Source: Bacteroidota bacterium
Lineage (GTDB): Bacteria > Bacteroidota > Bacteroidia > Chitinophagales > Chitinophagaceae
Length of the DNA stretch: 64,000 nucleotides
Assembly (NCBI GenBank): GCA_018267515.1
Contig: JAFDYJ010000017.1
Span: 1 to 64,000, forward strand
Direction: 5' to 3'
The translations under genes and the position numbers were made by a program. Position 1 is the stretch's first letter. Every line of letters starts with the position of its first letter. The notes below the pieces were generated by a model. It saw nothing but the letters and a program-made list of their open reading frames with translations, made no database searches and had not been told where the DNA came from. Positions 17,418-25,550 of this stretch are shown in pieces.

Positions 17418-18227
17418 TCACATCTTACCTTCTAAAAATCCAAGTTGTTTTAAAATATCTTTGAGGAGTTTCATCCTGATAGTAATCATATCAATATGAG
17501 GATCGGGAGACTGAAAATTCAATACAAAAAAATACGGATGCCGGTTTTCTTCTATCCATCCAACCATCCAGCCGATATTATCACCTTTTTCATCCAACCC
17601 CCACCCGGTTTTATAGCTCAGTTTATAGTTGGAATTACTTTCAAACAACATGGCTTTTTTTACAATTTCCTGGTTGTATTTGAAAAATGGCAATTGATTA
17701 AAATATAACCGTTTTACAAGGCCTAATTCTTCATCCGGGGTGACCTTAAGCGAATTGTCGAGCCAGAAACTGTCAACCCTGCTTTTGATTTTTTTACTTC
17801 CATAAGCTAAGGTATCCAGCCATGCCTGCATGGTGTCTTTTCCGATACGCCGGGCCACTTCCTGGAAATACGGGACAGAAGAGACACGGAAAGCATCATA
17901 CATGGTAAGGTCTTTATTCCAGGTATCAATTTTTCTTGTGATACCATCCCATTTTATTACCATGCTATCATTAGTAATCTTACCGGTCTGAAGCCCGATC
18001 AATGAATTCACAATTTTGAATGTTGATGCCGGAAGAAAACTACTATCCCTGTACCGGGGCAGATTATAAATTGTGAATTTACCCGATCCGTTATCCATTA
18101 ATGCAAAACATCCATCAACCTTGCTTTCTTTAAAAAATTTTCCCAGGCTTTTATCCAGCTTAACATTATCAGGAGAACAGGAAATAATTAAAACCGGGAA
18201 CAAAAAGTAAAATAAAATGCGGCGCAT
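17418..18227 (-). CDS. Class D (OXA-type) beta-lactamase, predicted lipoprotein
   Basis: Serine penicillin-recognising hydrolase of 269 residues. The signal peptide ends in a lipobox (LIISC, Cys17), so the protein is probably membrane-anchored. Active-site motifs in order: S68-T-F-K71 with the lysine expected to be carboxylated, S116-S-V118 (the SxV motif), Y142-G-S144 where most OXA enzymes have YGN, the FWL segment (154-156) with the tryptophan that stabilises the carboxy-lysine, and K206-T-G208. All catalytic elements are present, so hydrolysis is likely. The spectrum cannot be read from sequence. It has its own TACCTTTG box and is followed by batB at 34 bases. No integron or transposon signs are seen, so it looks intrinsic. 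Confidence 0.88.
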   Translation of the reverse strand: MRRILFYFLFPVLIISCSPDNVKLDKSLGKFFKESKVDGCFALMDNGSGKFTIYNLPRYRDSSFLPASTFKIVNSLIGLQTGKITNDSMVIKWDGITRKIDTWNKDLTMYDAFRVSSVPYFQEVARRIGKDTMQAWLDTLAYGSKKIKSRVDSFWLDNSLKVTPDEELGLVKRLYFNQLPFFKYNQEIVKKAMLFESNSNYKLSYKTGWGLDEKGDNIGWMVGWIEENRHPYFFVLNFQSPDPHIDMITIRMKLLKDILKQLGFLEGKM

Positions 18228-18245
18228 TATTTAAAATAATTTGCG

Positions 18246-18253
18246 CAAAGGTA
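18246..18253 (-). promoter_or_regulatory. Candidate -7 promoter box of the class D beta-lactamase gene
   Basis: TACCTTTG on the minus strand fits TAnnTTTG exactly; the ATG is 18 bases downstream, giving a very short leader. The -33 element is not clear. Confidence 0.4.
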
Positions 18254-18401
18254 CTGTAGTTTGGAGTTGAAAATCTCCGGAGGGGAAGGTTGTGACTTAA
18301 AAGAATCAGATCAAAATTGCAAGCTGTTCTTTCCTATACTTAGAACACAACAAAAAAGGCTTTATAACCTGTTAAATCTGAAATTCCTGTTTAGTGAATC
18401 T

Positions 18402-18530
18402 CTAAATATAAATTCCATTACTCAGACGATAATGTTTCACTCCCCGGCAATCTCTTTTTGTAGCTGAGCAGGATGAGATCATGAACGCAACAATAAGTAC
18501 AGCAAATAAGAATACGAATAATTTTTTCAT
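18402..18530 (-). CDS. Very small lipoprotein with a DCRG motif (42 aa)
   Basis: A short frame below usual length cut-offs. The translation starts MKKLFVFLFAVLIVAF, continues MISSC (a lipobox, Cys21), then SATKRDCRGVKHYRL and SNGIYI, then TAG. The ATG at 18530 is preceded by an A/T-rich leader. The signal peptide is well formed (KK, then 15 hydrophobic residues), so secretion and lipidation are likely; the mature part would be only 22 residues with one further cysteine (Cys28) next to Arg-Gly. I do not know a function. The codon pattern and start context look genuine, but only conservation in relatives would settle it. Confidence 0.65.
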   Translation of the reverse strand: MKKLFVFLFAVLIVAFMISSCSATKRDCRGVKHYRLSNGIYI

Positions 18531-18759
18531 ACCACATTTAATTGGGTCAACGATTTAGTTTGGGGAATTTCAGAGGGAGGATCTGTAGAGTTGGTTCATC
18601 TAGGAGAAAACGAAAATAATACACGATTATTGTTTTTCATAACTTACGGACTGATTTTTTAAAATCTTTCCAAATCTGGTGTCTTTATAAATATTTTATC
18701 GTAAAAACACTTATTTCCATACATTTATATTAATTATAATTCATTAAAAACCTTCAAAA

Positions 18760-19368
18760 ATGAAAAAGCTAATATTTACATTATTTGCATTCACACTGAT
18801 TCTTGCTGCATGCAACAATAAATCGAGTGAAAATAATGAGCCCACCAATGGTGGAGATAAAGAAACAGTAACCACTCCGAATACTTCAACTGAAACAGGA
18901 TTGCCCGGTGCAGATATGGCAAAAAAGATGGAAGAAATGAAGAATCTTCCTGCTTTAAGCACAGATCAACTCAAAGCAATGTTACCGGAAACCATGATAG
19001 GAATGAAGCGCTCTAAATTTTCAGTTAACAGCGGAATGGGATATGGAATCGCCGAAGCCACTTACAAAACAGAAGATAACAGTAAAAATATTCAAGTCAC
19101 AATTTACGATTGCGTAGGTGCTGCAGGTGTCGCCTGGTATAGTATGATGTATTGGGGTATGAATATGGAGCAGGAAGATGAAAATGGTTATAAAAAATCA
19201 GTAACTTTTAATGGCTCTAAAGCAATTGAATCTTTTGAAAAAAATTCGAATCAATATGGCTTAATGTTTCCTGCCAGCGACCGGCTTCTTGTAAATGTTG
19301 AAGGTGATAATACAGGGCTGGATGAGGTTAAACAAGCTGCCAATAGCCTGAATCTGAAAATTAATTAA
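18760..19368 (+). CDS. Predicted lipoprotein of unknown function
   Basis: 202-residue protein. The signal peptide ends in a lipobox (ILAAC, Cys18), then a low-complexity Asn/Glu/Thr linker (about 19-48), a short Met/Lys-rich helix (ADMAKKMEEMKNLPALSTDQLKAMLPETMIGMKRSKF) and a compact globular part (about 75-202) with Gly-rich GMGYGIAEATY, IQVTIYDCVGAAG and a C-terminal PASDRLLVNVEGDN strand. I do not recognise a characterised family. The gene stands alone: divergent from the small lipoprotein and closed by a strong terminator. Placement in the outer membrane or periplasm is inferred from the lipobox only. Confidence 0.8.
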   Translation: MKKLIFTLFAFTLILAACNNKSSENNEPTNGGDKETVTTPNTSTETGLPGADMAKKMEEMKNLPALSTDQLKAMLPETMIGMKRSKFSVNSGMGYGIAEATYKTEDNSKNIQVTIYDCVGAAGVAWYSMMYWGMNMEQEDENGYKKSVTFNGSKAIESFEKNSNQYGLMFPASDRLLVNVEGDNTGLDEVKQAANSLNLKIN

Positions 19369-19389
19369 AATACAAACCCCTTGTAGAAG

Positions 19390-19420
19390 ATATCCCGCCA
19401 ACCGGCGGGATATTTTTATT
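19390..19420 (+). terminator. Terminator of the lipoprotein gene
   Basis: Perfect 10-bp stem (ATATCCCGCC / GGCGGGATAT) with an AACC loop and a TTTTATTTT tract. Its tract overlaps the stop of the convergent kbl gene, which has no separate terminator. Confidence 0.85.
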
Positions 19421-20603
19421 TTAAGACTTTCAGCTCTTTTCCAATTTTGGTAAATGCTGCAAAAGCTTTGTCCAGGTGATGCTGCTCATGTGCGGCGCTC
19501 AACTGTACCCTAATTCTCGCCTGGCCTTTAGCTACTACCGGGAAGAAAAATCCGATCACATATATATCTTCGTCCAAAAGCCTGGCTGCAAAACTTTGTG
19601 CCAACACAGCGTCATAAAGCATAATGGGAACAATCGGATGATCACCGGGCTTGATATCAAAACCGGCTTCAGTCATTTTTTTTCTGAAATACTTTGTATT
19701 GAATTCCAGTTTATCTCTTAACTCCGTTGTCTCCGTCAACATATTCAACACTGCTATACTGCCACCGACAATTGACGGGGCCAATGTATTTGAAAATAAA
19801 TAGGGCCTTGATTTCTGCCTCAGCATTTCAATGATTTCTTTTCTGCCCGAAGTAAAACCTCCTGACGCACCTCCTAAAGCTTTCCCCAATGTTCCGGTTA
19901 TAATATCAATTCTACCCATCACACCACGGTATTCGTGTGTGCCTCTCCCTGTTTTTCCCAGGAAGCCGGAAGAATGACATTCATCTATCATAACTGCTGC
20001 ATCATATTTATCTGCCAGTTCACAGATTTTATCCAGTTGAGCAATAGTACCATCCATGCTGAATGAGCCATCCGTTACAATGATCCGGCTTCTTAAGTTT
20101 GACGCTTCTTTCAGTTTCGATTCAAGATCAATCATACTGTTATGCTCATACCGATACCGTTGAGCTTTGCACAAGCGAACTCCATCAATAATAGAAGCAT
20201 GATTCAATGCATCTGAAATAATGGCATCTTCTTCATTAAACAAGGGCTCAAACACTCCGCCATTAGCATCAAAAGCAGCAGCATATAAAATAGTATCCTC
20301 TGTCCCCAGAAATTCAGAAAGCTTTTTCTCAAGTTCTTTATGAATATCCTGGGTGCCGCAGATAAAACGTACACTGCTTAAACCATATCCTCTTGAATCA
20401 ATCGTTTTATGTGCTGCATCAATCACTTTCGGATGCGATGAAAGCCCGAGGTAATTATTAGCACAAAAATTCAGAACCGTTCTGCCTCCAACCTGTATCT
20501 CAGCTCCCTGCGGGCTGTTAATAACCCGTTCTGATTTATAAAGACCATTGGCTTTTATATCCTCTACTTCATTAGCAAGGCGTTGTATTAATTTTTCATT
20601 CAT
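19416..20603 (-). CDS. kbl: Glycine C-acetyltransferase (2-amino-3-ketobutyrate CoA ligase)
   Basis: PLP enzyme of the alpha-oxoamine synthase family. It cleaves 2-amino-3-ketobutyrate with CoA to glycine and acetyl-CoA, the second step of threonine degradation. Segments seen: NYLGLSSHPKV, YGLSSVRFICGTQDIHKELEKKLSEFLG, DALNHASIIDGVRLCKA, ECHSSGFLGKTGRG, and the PLP lysine in ITGTLGKALGGASGG; the end (IRVQLSAAHEQHHLDKAFAAF) is typical of KBL rather than of serine palmitoyltransferase or BioF. An in-frame TTG at 20624 exists, but the ATG at 20603 gives the family length of 395. Threonine dehydrogenase (tdh) is not adjacent, so the role in threonine use is by homology. Confidence 0.92.
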   Translation of the reverse strand: MNEKLIQRLANEVEDIKANGLYKSERVINSPQGAEIQVGGRTVLNFCANNYLGLSSHPKVIDAAHKTIDSRGYGLSSVRFICGTQDIHKELEKKLSEFLGTEDTILYAAAFDANGGVFEPLFNEEDAIISDALNHASIIDGVRLCKAQRYRYEHNSMIDLESKLKEASNLRSRIIVTDGSFSMDGTIAQLDKICELADKYDAAVMIDECHSSGFLGKTGRGTHEYRGVMGRIDIITGTLGKALGGASGGFTSGRKEIIEMLRQKSRPYLFSNTLAPSIVGGSIAVLNMLTETTELRDKLEFNTKYFRKKMTEAGFDIKPGDHPIVPIMLYDAVLAQSFAARLLDEDIYVIGFFFPVVAKGQARIRVQLSAAHEQHHLDKAFAAFTKIGKELKVLK

Positions 20604-20726
20604 ACCATTCTGTTTATTGAGCAAATATACAAGAGCCTAACCAACCTCCCGGTGATGGGAAAAATGAACTTTAAGTTTTCTGTAACCTTTCTGATTTTAC
20701 TTTCGTCCAAGATTAAAACCAACCGA

Positions 20727-20933
20727 ATGAGAAGAAATAATGTGCTCAGGATTATTGTATTAACATTTTTTATCAGTGGCTGCTACTTTTTATTGAAAAC
20801 TCCTGTCAACTCAAAAGGTAATATGAACTGCCCCGGGTACAATACAACCTGCGCTAAACCCATGAAGCAGCAAAACAATCCGGGAAGAGAAAGTTTGATT
20901 TGGGAAAACATTCCTCTCCATTTCTTTTCTTAA
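20727..20933 (+). CDS. Small predicted membrane or lipoprotein, unknown function
   Basis: 68-residue frame starting MRRNNVLRIIVLTFFISGC, which has the charge-hydrophobic-lipobox pattern of a short lipoprotein (Cys19) although a hydrophobic YFLL follows. The remainder has two closely spaced cysteines (NCPGYNTTC) and a C-terminal SLIWENIPLHFFS. The frame is open further upstream to 20652, but that part does not look coding; the ATG at 20727 places the basic residues and hydrophobic core correctly. It is a lone gene between kbl (divergent) and the sigma factor. No family recognised; it could be spurious. Confidence 0.45.
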   Translation: MRRNNVLRIIVLTFFISGCYFLLKTPVNSKGNMNCPGYNTTCAKPMKQQNNPGRESLIWENIPLHFFS

Positions 20934-21039
20934 TAATGCATATATTGATTTTCAGTCATTAATCTCCTGAAAAAAATAGATCCGGAATGTAACATTATAG
21001 TTTCCTGAACGTATTTTATATAACCTCTGATTAGAGATT

Positions 21040-21047
21040 TATTTTTG
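21040..21047 (+). promoter_or_regulatory. Candidate -7 promoter box of the sigma factor operon
   Basis: TATTTTTG fits TAnnTTTG, 21 bases before the ATG of the sigma gene. Confidence 0.4.
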
Positions 21048-21068
21048 TATTCCTAAGGGCCACTGTTT

Positions 21069-21554
21069 ATGACCGACCGAGAGTATAATGAATGTGTTTC
21101 AGCAAATGCGGATAATGTATATCGCTTTATCCTGAAAAACCTCAGGCATGAAGAAGATGCAAGAGATGTAGTTCAAACAGCATTTGAAAAAATGTGGCGC
21201 AACCGGGAGGAAGTAGATGCTGCAAAATGCAAATCATATCTCTTCACAGTTGCCTACCACCAGATGATAGACCATATCAGAAAAGTAAAGCGAATACAAT
21301 TGAAAGAAGAATTCAATGACACGTTAAAAGTTCAGAATAAACCAGTCCATAACCTGAAACAAGTTTTAGAAGAAGCATTGGATCGCTTAAGCGAAACACA
21401 ACGGTCACTGGTTTTATTGAAAGACTATGAAGGTTACAGCTATGAAGAAATAGGGAAAATAACAGGGCTGAATGAAAGCCAGGTGAAAGTTTACCTGCAC
21501 CGGGCCAGAGTGCAATTGAAAAATTATTTAGTGAGACTGGAAAATGTAATTTAA
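21069..21554 (+). CDS. ECF-type RNA polymerase sigma factor
   Basis: 161-residue sigma-70 family factor with only regions 2 and 4. Region 2 is NVYRFILKNLRHEEDARDVVQTAFEKMWRNREEV through SYLFTVAYHQMIDHIRK (about 16-78). Region 4 is LEEALDRLSETQRSLVLLKDYEGYSYEEIGKITGLNESQVKVYLHRARVQLKNYL (about 100-155), with the helix-turn-helix in its second half. It is followed by a candidate anti-sigma gene (69 bases) and a beta-barrel gene, the usual three-gene layout of an ECF switch that reads an envelope cue. It is not next to either SusC/D pair. Confidence 0.92.
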   Translation: MTDREYNECVSANADNVYRFILKNLRHEEDARDVVQTAFEKMWRNREEVDAAKCKSYLFTVAYHQMIDHIRKVKRIQLKEEFNDTLKVQNKPVHNLKQVLEEALDRLSETQRSLVLLKDYEGYSYEEIGKITGLNESQVKVYLHRARVQLKNYLVRLENVI

Positions 21555-21623
21555 AATAATGGTATGAAGCCGGGGATATGATTAAAACACATCTTCTGCA
21601 TCTTACCCTTGACAACAGGCATC

Positions 21624-22751
21624 ATGATTATAAACCGCCATAATTACGAAGAGTTTTTTATCCTGTTTATAGATAATGAACTGGATATGGAAGAACGTCG
21701 CCATGTGGAATTATTTGTACAGCAAAACCCTGATTTGAAAGAAGAACTGGATTTATTGATACAGACAAAGCTTATCCCCGAGCCTCATATTGTCATTGAA
21801 GATAAAAATGAGCTATTCAGGACAACTGAGAATACAGCCATCACAATGTTCAACTATGAAGAATGGCTAATACTTTACCTGGATAATGAATTAACTGCTT
21901 CTGAAAAAACAGCAGTTGAAAGTTTTATAACATCACATCCGGGTATAAAAACAGAATTTGAGATTTTTAGTAGAGCCAGGTTGCAACCTGAAGAAGGCAT
22001 TGTTTTCCCTGATAAAGATTTGCTATATCGGAGATCTGAAAAAGTCCGTTTTATCCAAATGCGCCGCTGGAAAGTAGCTGCTGCTATCCTGATTCTGGGA
22101 ATCGGCATCAGTACTCTTTTTATTTTAAATAACAGAAGATCCTCTTCCGGGCCTGTAGCTACCCATGAAATAAAAGATGCTGGCAAACTAACTAATCAAT
22201 CTGTATTTCAGAAAAATAGCGAAATCACAAAAAATTCTTCATTAGCTGAGAATGATAATAAAAATGAAATCCTGATCGAGACTTTACAACAGCAGCCGGA
22301 AAAAATTCTTAATCCCGGGCAGGAAAACAATATTCCGGCAACACAAAAAAACATCCCGGTAAAACTTATTGAACCGCTTAATAAAGAAGTGCCATTAATT
22401 GCTGACAACTCCCTATCCAATAATTTGCCCTCTTCTTTAAACAACCCGAACATAAAGATCAATGAAGTCACATCAGTGCCGGAAATAGCAATCACTGAAA
22501 TTCCGAGTCAAATTGTCGCTCATCAACCTGAGATACCTGTTGTAACAAATACTTCCGATCAGCCGTATATTAATACAAATGACGTTGAAAAATCAAATGT
22601 CAACAACGCCGGCATCGAAGATGATACTAACAATAAGTCCCGTGGGCTTTTCCGTAAACTGTCAAGGTTTTTTGAAAGAACCACAAAAATCAATCCTGCA
22701 AATGATGACGACAGGGTTTTGATTGGAGTGGTGGCCGTAAAACTGAGATAA
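21624..22751 (+). CDS. Putative membrane anti-sigma factor with tandem-duplicated N-terminal domain
   Basis: 375 residues. Two copies of a 60-residue cytoplasmic module lie at residues 7-66 and 77-136, both beginning NYEE and continuing with a hydrophobic run, then DNEL (FFILFIDNEL and WLILYLDNEL), and both ending in an acidic-to-Arg tail. A single membrane helix follows (about 149-168), then a long periplasmic Asn/Pro/Glu-rich low-complexity region and a short basic C-terminus. The N-terminal modules resemble zinc-less anti-sigma domains (no Cys or His cluster). Position after the ECF gene supports the role. The start is set at the ATG at 21624 rather than the TTG 15 bases earlier. Confidence 0.72.
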   Translation: MIINRHNYEEFFILFIDNELDMEERRHVELFVQQNPDLKEELDLLIQTKLIPEPHIVIEDKNELFRTTENTAITMFNYEEWLILYLDNELTASEKTAVESFITSHPGIKTEFEIFSRARLQPEEGIVFPDKDLLYRRSEKVRFIQMRRWKVAAAILILGIGISTLFILNNRRSSSGPVATHEIKDAGKLTNQSVFQKNSEITKNSSLAENDNKNEILIETLQQQPEKILNPGQENNIPATQKNIPVKLIEPLNKEVPLIADNSLSNNLPSSLNNPNIKINEVTSVPEIAITEIPSQIVAHQPEIPVVTNTSDQPYINTNDVEKSNVNNAGIEDDTNNKSRGLFRKLSRFFERTTKINPANDDDRVLIGVVAVKLR

Positions 22752-22796
22752 TAACCCAAAAAAAATCAAATATAAATAATCAATAAAAATAAAATC

Positions 22797-23627
22797 ATGA
22801 AAAGGATATCAATTATAGCAGCATTAGTATGTTTTACATTGGCCGGCTTTGCTCAGGAAAAAGCAGATACGATTAAAATCGGCGGCATGGTGATCATTAA
22901 GAAATCGGGCAAGAAAGATGAGGAAGGAAATAAAGAATACAGATTTAAAAAAAGAAAAACCGTTAAGCCCGCAAATCTCAGAACCAACTGGTGGATTGTT
23001 GACCTGGGCTTTGCCAATTATACAGACCATACAAATTATTCCGGTATAGCAGTTCAGCAATATGCTCCACTCAGCAACGATAGCTGGCTGGATCTTAAAA
23101 CCAGTAAATCTGTAAATGTAAACATCTGGTTTTTTATGCAGCGATTGAATATCGCCAAACATGTGGTCAACCTTCAATACGGGCTGGGGCTCGAATTGAA
23201 TAATTACAGGTACAAATATCCGGTTCGTTATGATGAGAATCCACCGGCAATCAGCAACCCTCCCATTCTTTATTATGACCTTACACCTAATCGTAATTAC
23301 AAAAAAGATAAACTGGCAGCCGACTATCTCACCCTTCCGCTCATGCTGAATTTTAATCTTACTCCCAAACGTCATTCAGGTTTTGGTTTCAGCGCAGGCG
23401 TCAGTGCAGGATGGCTCTACAGTGCCCGAAACAAAACCATCACTTCCGATGAAGGAAAGAAAAAAGCAAAAGATGATTTCGACCTGGAGCGCTGGAAACT
23501 CGCTTACATCGGTGAATTATCCCTGGGCCCGGTAAAACTTTATGGTTCCTTAGCTATGAAAAGTATGTACAAGCGGGGACTGGATATAACACCCTATAAT
23601 GTTGGCATCCGTTTCAGCCAATGGTAA
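22797..23627 (+). CDS. Predicted outer-membrane beta-barrel protein
   Basis: 276 residues with a clean signal peptide (about 1-19, ending GFAQ). After a basic linker (KKSGKKDEEGNKEYRFKKRK), alternating hydrophobic and aromatic beta strands run to the end, for example LRTNWWIVDLGFANYTD, SVNVNIWFFMQRLNIAKHVVNLQYGLGLELNNYRY, GFGFSAGVSAGWLYSARNK and the terminal strand PYNVGIRFSQW ending in an aromatic residue, a barrel signature. Similar to PorT-like OMPs in general shape. Being third behind the sigma and anti-sigma genes, 45 bases after the latter, it is probably a target or the sensed component of that switch. Confidence 0.75.
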   Translation: MKRISIIAALVCFTLAGFAQEKADTIKIGGMVIIKKSGKKDEEGNKEYRFKKRKTVKPANLRTNWWIVDLGFANYTDHTNYSGIAVQQYAPLSNDSWLDLKTSKSVNVNIWFFMQRLNIAKHVVNLQYGLGLELNNYRYKYPVRYDENPPAISNPPILYYDLTPNRNYKKDKLAADYLTLPLMLNFNLTPKRHSGFGFSAGVSAGWLYSARNKTITSDEGKKKAKDDFDLERWKLAYIGELSLGPVKLYGSLAMKSMYKRGLDITPYNVGIRFSQW

Positions 23628-23652
23628 TTCTTTCATTTTATCATGTAGATAT

Positions 23653-23697
23653 AAAGGTTGTATCATAACTATAGAACTTTGATACAGCCTTTTTTCT
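23653..23697 (+). terminator. Terminator of the sigma/anti-sigma/barrel operon
   Basis: 13-bp stem (AAAGGTTGTATCA with TGATACAGCCTTT, one G-T pair) and a T7 tail, 26 bases after the barrel gene. Confidence 0.85.
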
Positions 23698-23858
23698 TTA
23701 CAGGTTCTCAGCTTGTGTTATGTTCCGTTCAGTAATAAGAACTTTTCCCTGCAATGTCACTCAGGATATTTTCTAAATGCAACGTTAAAAGGCATTACAC
23801 TTGAAAATAAAGAATCATGGCATTGCGTTTGGAGTACTGACGGATCTGGAATATTGCC

Positions 23859-24425
23859 ATGAAAAAAATAATCGTACTCATCTCTTTCCTTGCAGGAAGC
23901 TGCTTGCTGGCTTCGGGTGTTCATCATTCATTTTCCCCTATTTCCAAAAGTTATATGCGAATATCAACAGGTGATGGGCCGGTTGGTACGATATATATTA
24001 TCATTGACAAATCCCAATACGAGTTAATTGTATATGACGATAAAGGCTGGTATGCCACTTACCCAGTAGTATTTGGAAATAACAGCCTCAGCGACAAAAA
24101 AATGGAAGGAGATAAGAACACACCTGAAGGCACTTTTCGAATTGTCAGTAAGAGATCCCATAAGCAGTGGGATCGTTTTATGGCACTGGACTATCCAACT
24201 AAAGAAAGCTGGGAAAAATTCAATAAAAGAAAAGAAAAGGGGGAAATACCGGCATCCGCAAGAATCGGAGGAGGTATCGGCATTCATGGTACATGGTTAC
24301 ATGAAGATTTTGTGGTAGATCGCTATAAAAACTGGACTCTCGGATGCATTTCAATGAAGAGAAACGATGTGGAAGAACTTTATAATTACACACCGGTAGG
24401 TACTAAAGTAGTAATCAGGAAATAA
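23859..24425 (+). CDS. L,D-transpeptidase family protein (YkuD domain)
   Basis: Periplasmic enzyme that can form 3-3 peptidoglycan crosslinks or attach proteins, or cleave such bonds. The 188 residues have an N-terminal hydrophobic signal (about 1-20), then a YkuD domain from about residue 43: IYIIIDKSQYELIVYDDKGWYATYPVVFG, GDKNTPEGTFRI, GGGIGIHGTW with catalytic His143 and the active-site TLGCISM with Cys163. An insert of charged residues lies between strands (about 100-132). The upstream gene is transcribed the same way but is closed by a terminator, so this is a separate unit. It ends 7 bases from a convergent hydrolase gene. Confidence 0.88.
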   Translation: MKKIIVLISFLAGSCLLASGVHHSFSPISKSYMRISTGDGPVGTIYIIIDKSQYELIVYDDKGWYATYPVVFGNNSLSDKKMEGDKNTPEGTFRIVSKRSHKQWDRFMALDYPTKESWEKFNKRKEKGEIPASARIGGGIGIHGTWLHEDFVVDRYKNWTLGCISMKRNDVEELYNYTPVGTKVVIRK

Positions 24426-24432
24426 ATTATTA

Positions 24433-25425
24433 CTATTTCTGAGTGGTAGTTAAAAAATCAAGTACTTCACTACTCCATATCATAAATTCAACATTAACGA
24501 ACACTGAATGACCTGCATCTTCATATTCCACTAACTTTTTCTGTGCCGATTTAATATGATCATAAATTTCATTCGTTTCATTTCTCAATACTAACGGATC
24601 TTTTAAACCATATTCCAACAAAACAGGACATTTAATTTTTTCAACATAACGGGCTGTACTATGCCGAAAACCATTAAACCCTCTTTCAACTCCCGTCCAA
24701 AATACTTCGAGGGTGCCAAAAGGTTCAGACGGAAATCCAAGAATACGGGCTCTTCCCTGAAAATGATCTCTTAAAGATGCAAAAGGAAAATCTAAAATCA
24801 ATTTTGAAGGTGCCAATCCATAATCATAAATAGATTTGGCTGCTGCTACAGCACCCATAGATAAGCCGTACATTATTATATTCTTTTCTCCTTTTCCGGA
24901 AACGTATTCATAAGCCAGTTTTACTTCCTCAGATTCCTTTACTCCATAAGTGCAAACATGGCCTCCGCTATTTCCATGGGCCCGGAAATCCACCATCATT
25001 ACATTATATTTCCATTTTTGAAAAGCATTTGCAATATCAAGCATTGCTACCCTGTTTTCAGCCAAACCATGAAAGATCAAAACAGTGCCAACCGAAGAAT
25101 CGGCAGGGATATACCACCCTGAAATAGGAATGCTGTCATGGGTAAAAAGAGTCAGGGATTGATACAGGCAATCGGGTTCTACCTTTACCTGCTGTTTGAA
25201 AAACGTTGGTCCACGAAACATATGCCAGGTCTTAGTAAAAAGATTTTTGGAAGCGGGAGGTTTTGATGCCGGCGAGGCATCATAAAAATAAGTAAGCCTG
25301 TAGGCATATAAAGCGCTGCTGATATTAATAAGAAGAAATTGAAATAGGAATACCCCTAATACCCAATAGAATACTTTACGGGCTCGTTTATTTTTAATGA
25401 TTCCCTTTATCAATGCAATAATCAA
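24433..25425 (-). CDS. Membrane-anchored alpha/beta hydrolase
   Basis: 330-residue serine hydrolase with one N-terminal membrane helix (about 17-42). The fold is alpha/beta hydrolase: GTVLIFHGLAENRVAML with the oxyanion region, MMVDFRAHGNSGG, the nucleophile elbow GLSMG (serine nucleophile), the acid Asp in YGLKDPLVLRN and the base His in EDAGHSVF. Its placement suggests hydrolysis outside the cytoplasmic leaflet or at the membrane. The substrate is unknown. It is 24433 to 25425 on the strand opposite the L,D-transpeptidase, and no operon partner is close. Confidence 0.85.
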   Translation of the reverse strand: MIIALIKGIIKNKRARKVFYWVLGVFLFQFLLINISSALYAYRLTYFYDASPASKPPASKNLFTKTWHMFRGPTFFKQQVKVEPDCLYQSLTLFTHDSIPISGWYIPADSSVGTVLIFHGLAENRVAMLDIANAFQKWKYNVMMVDFRAHGNSGGHVCTYGVKESEEVKLAYEYVSGKGEKNIIMYGLSMGAVAAAKSIYDYGLAPSKLILDFPFASLRDHFQGRARILGFPSEPFGTLEVFWTGVERGFNGFRHSTARYVEKIKCPVLLEYGLKDPLVLRNETNEIYDHIKSAQKKLVEYEDAGHSVFVNVEFMIWSSEVLDFLTTTQK

Positions 25426-25550
25426 TTATAAACAAAATAATTTCCCTGATATAAGAGTGTGAATAAAATTGTATTTTTTTTCGTAACAGGTATGATTTTT
25501 GTATTGTATTTTGCAGGTATATAGCCACTACTGAATTTAGAAAAACCTTT

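Noticed and set aside
18261..18467. 68-codon plus-strand frame
   Set aside because: Overlaps the small lipoprotein on the other strand and reads as low-quality sequence.
19604..20651. Extra 7 codons before the kbl ATG
   Set aside because: The upstream start would be TTG and adds residues not seen in KBL proteins.
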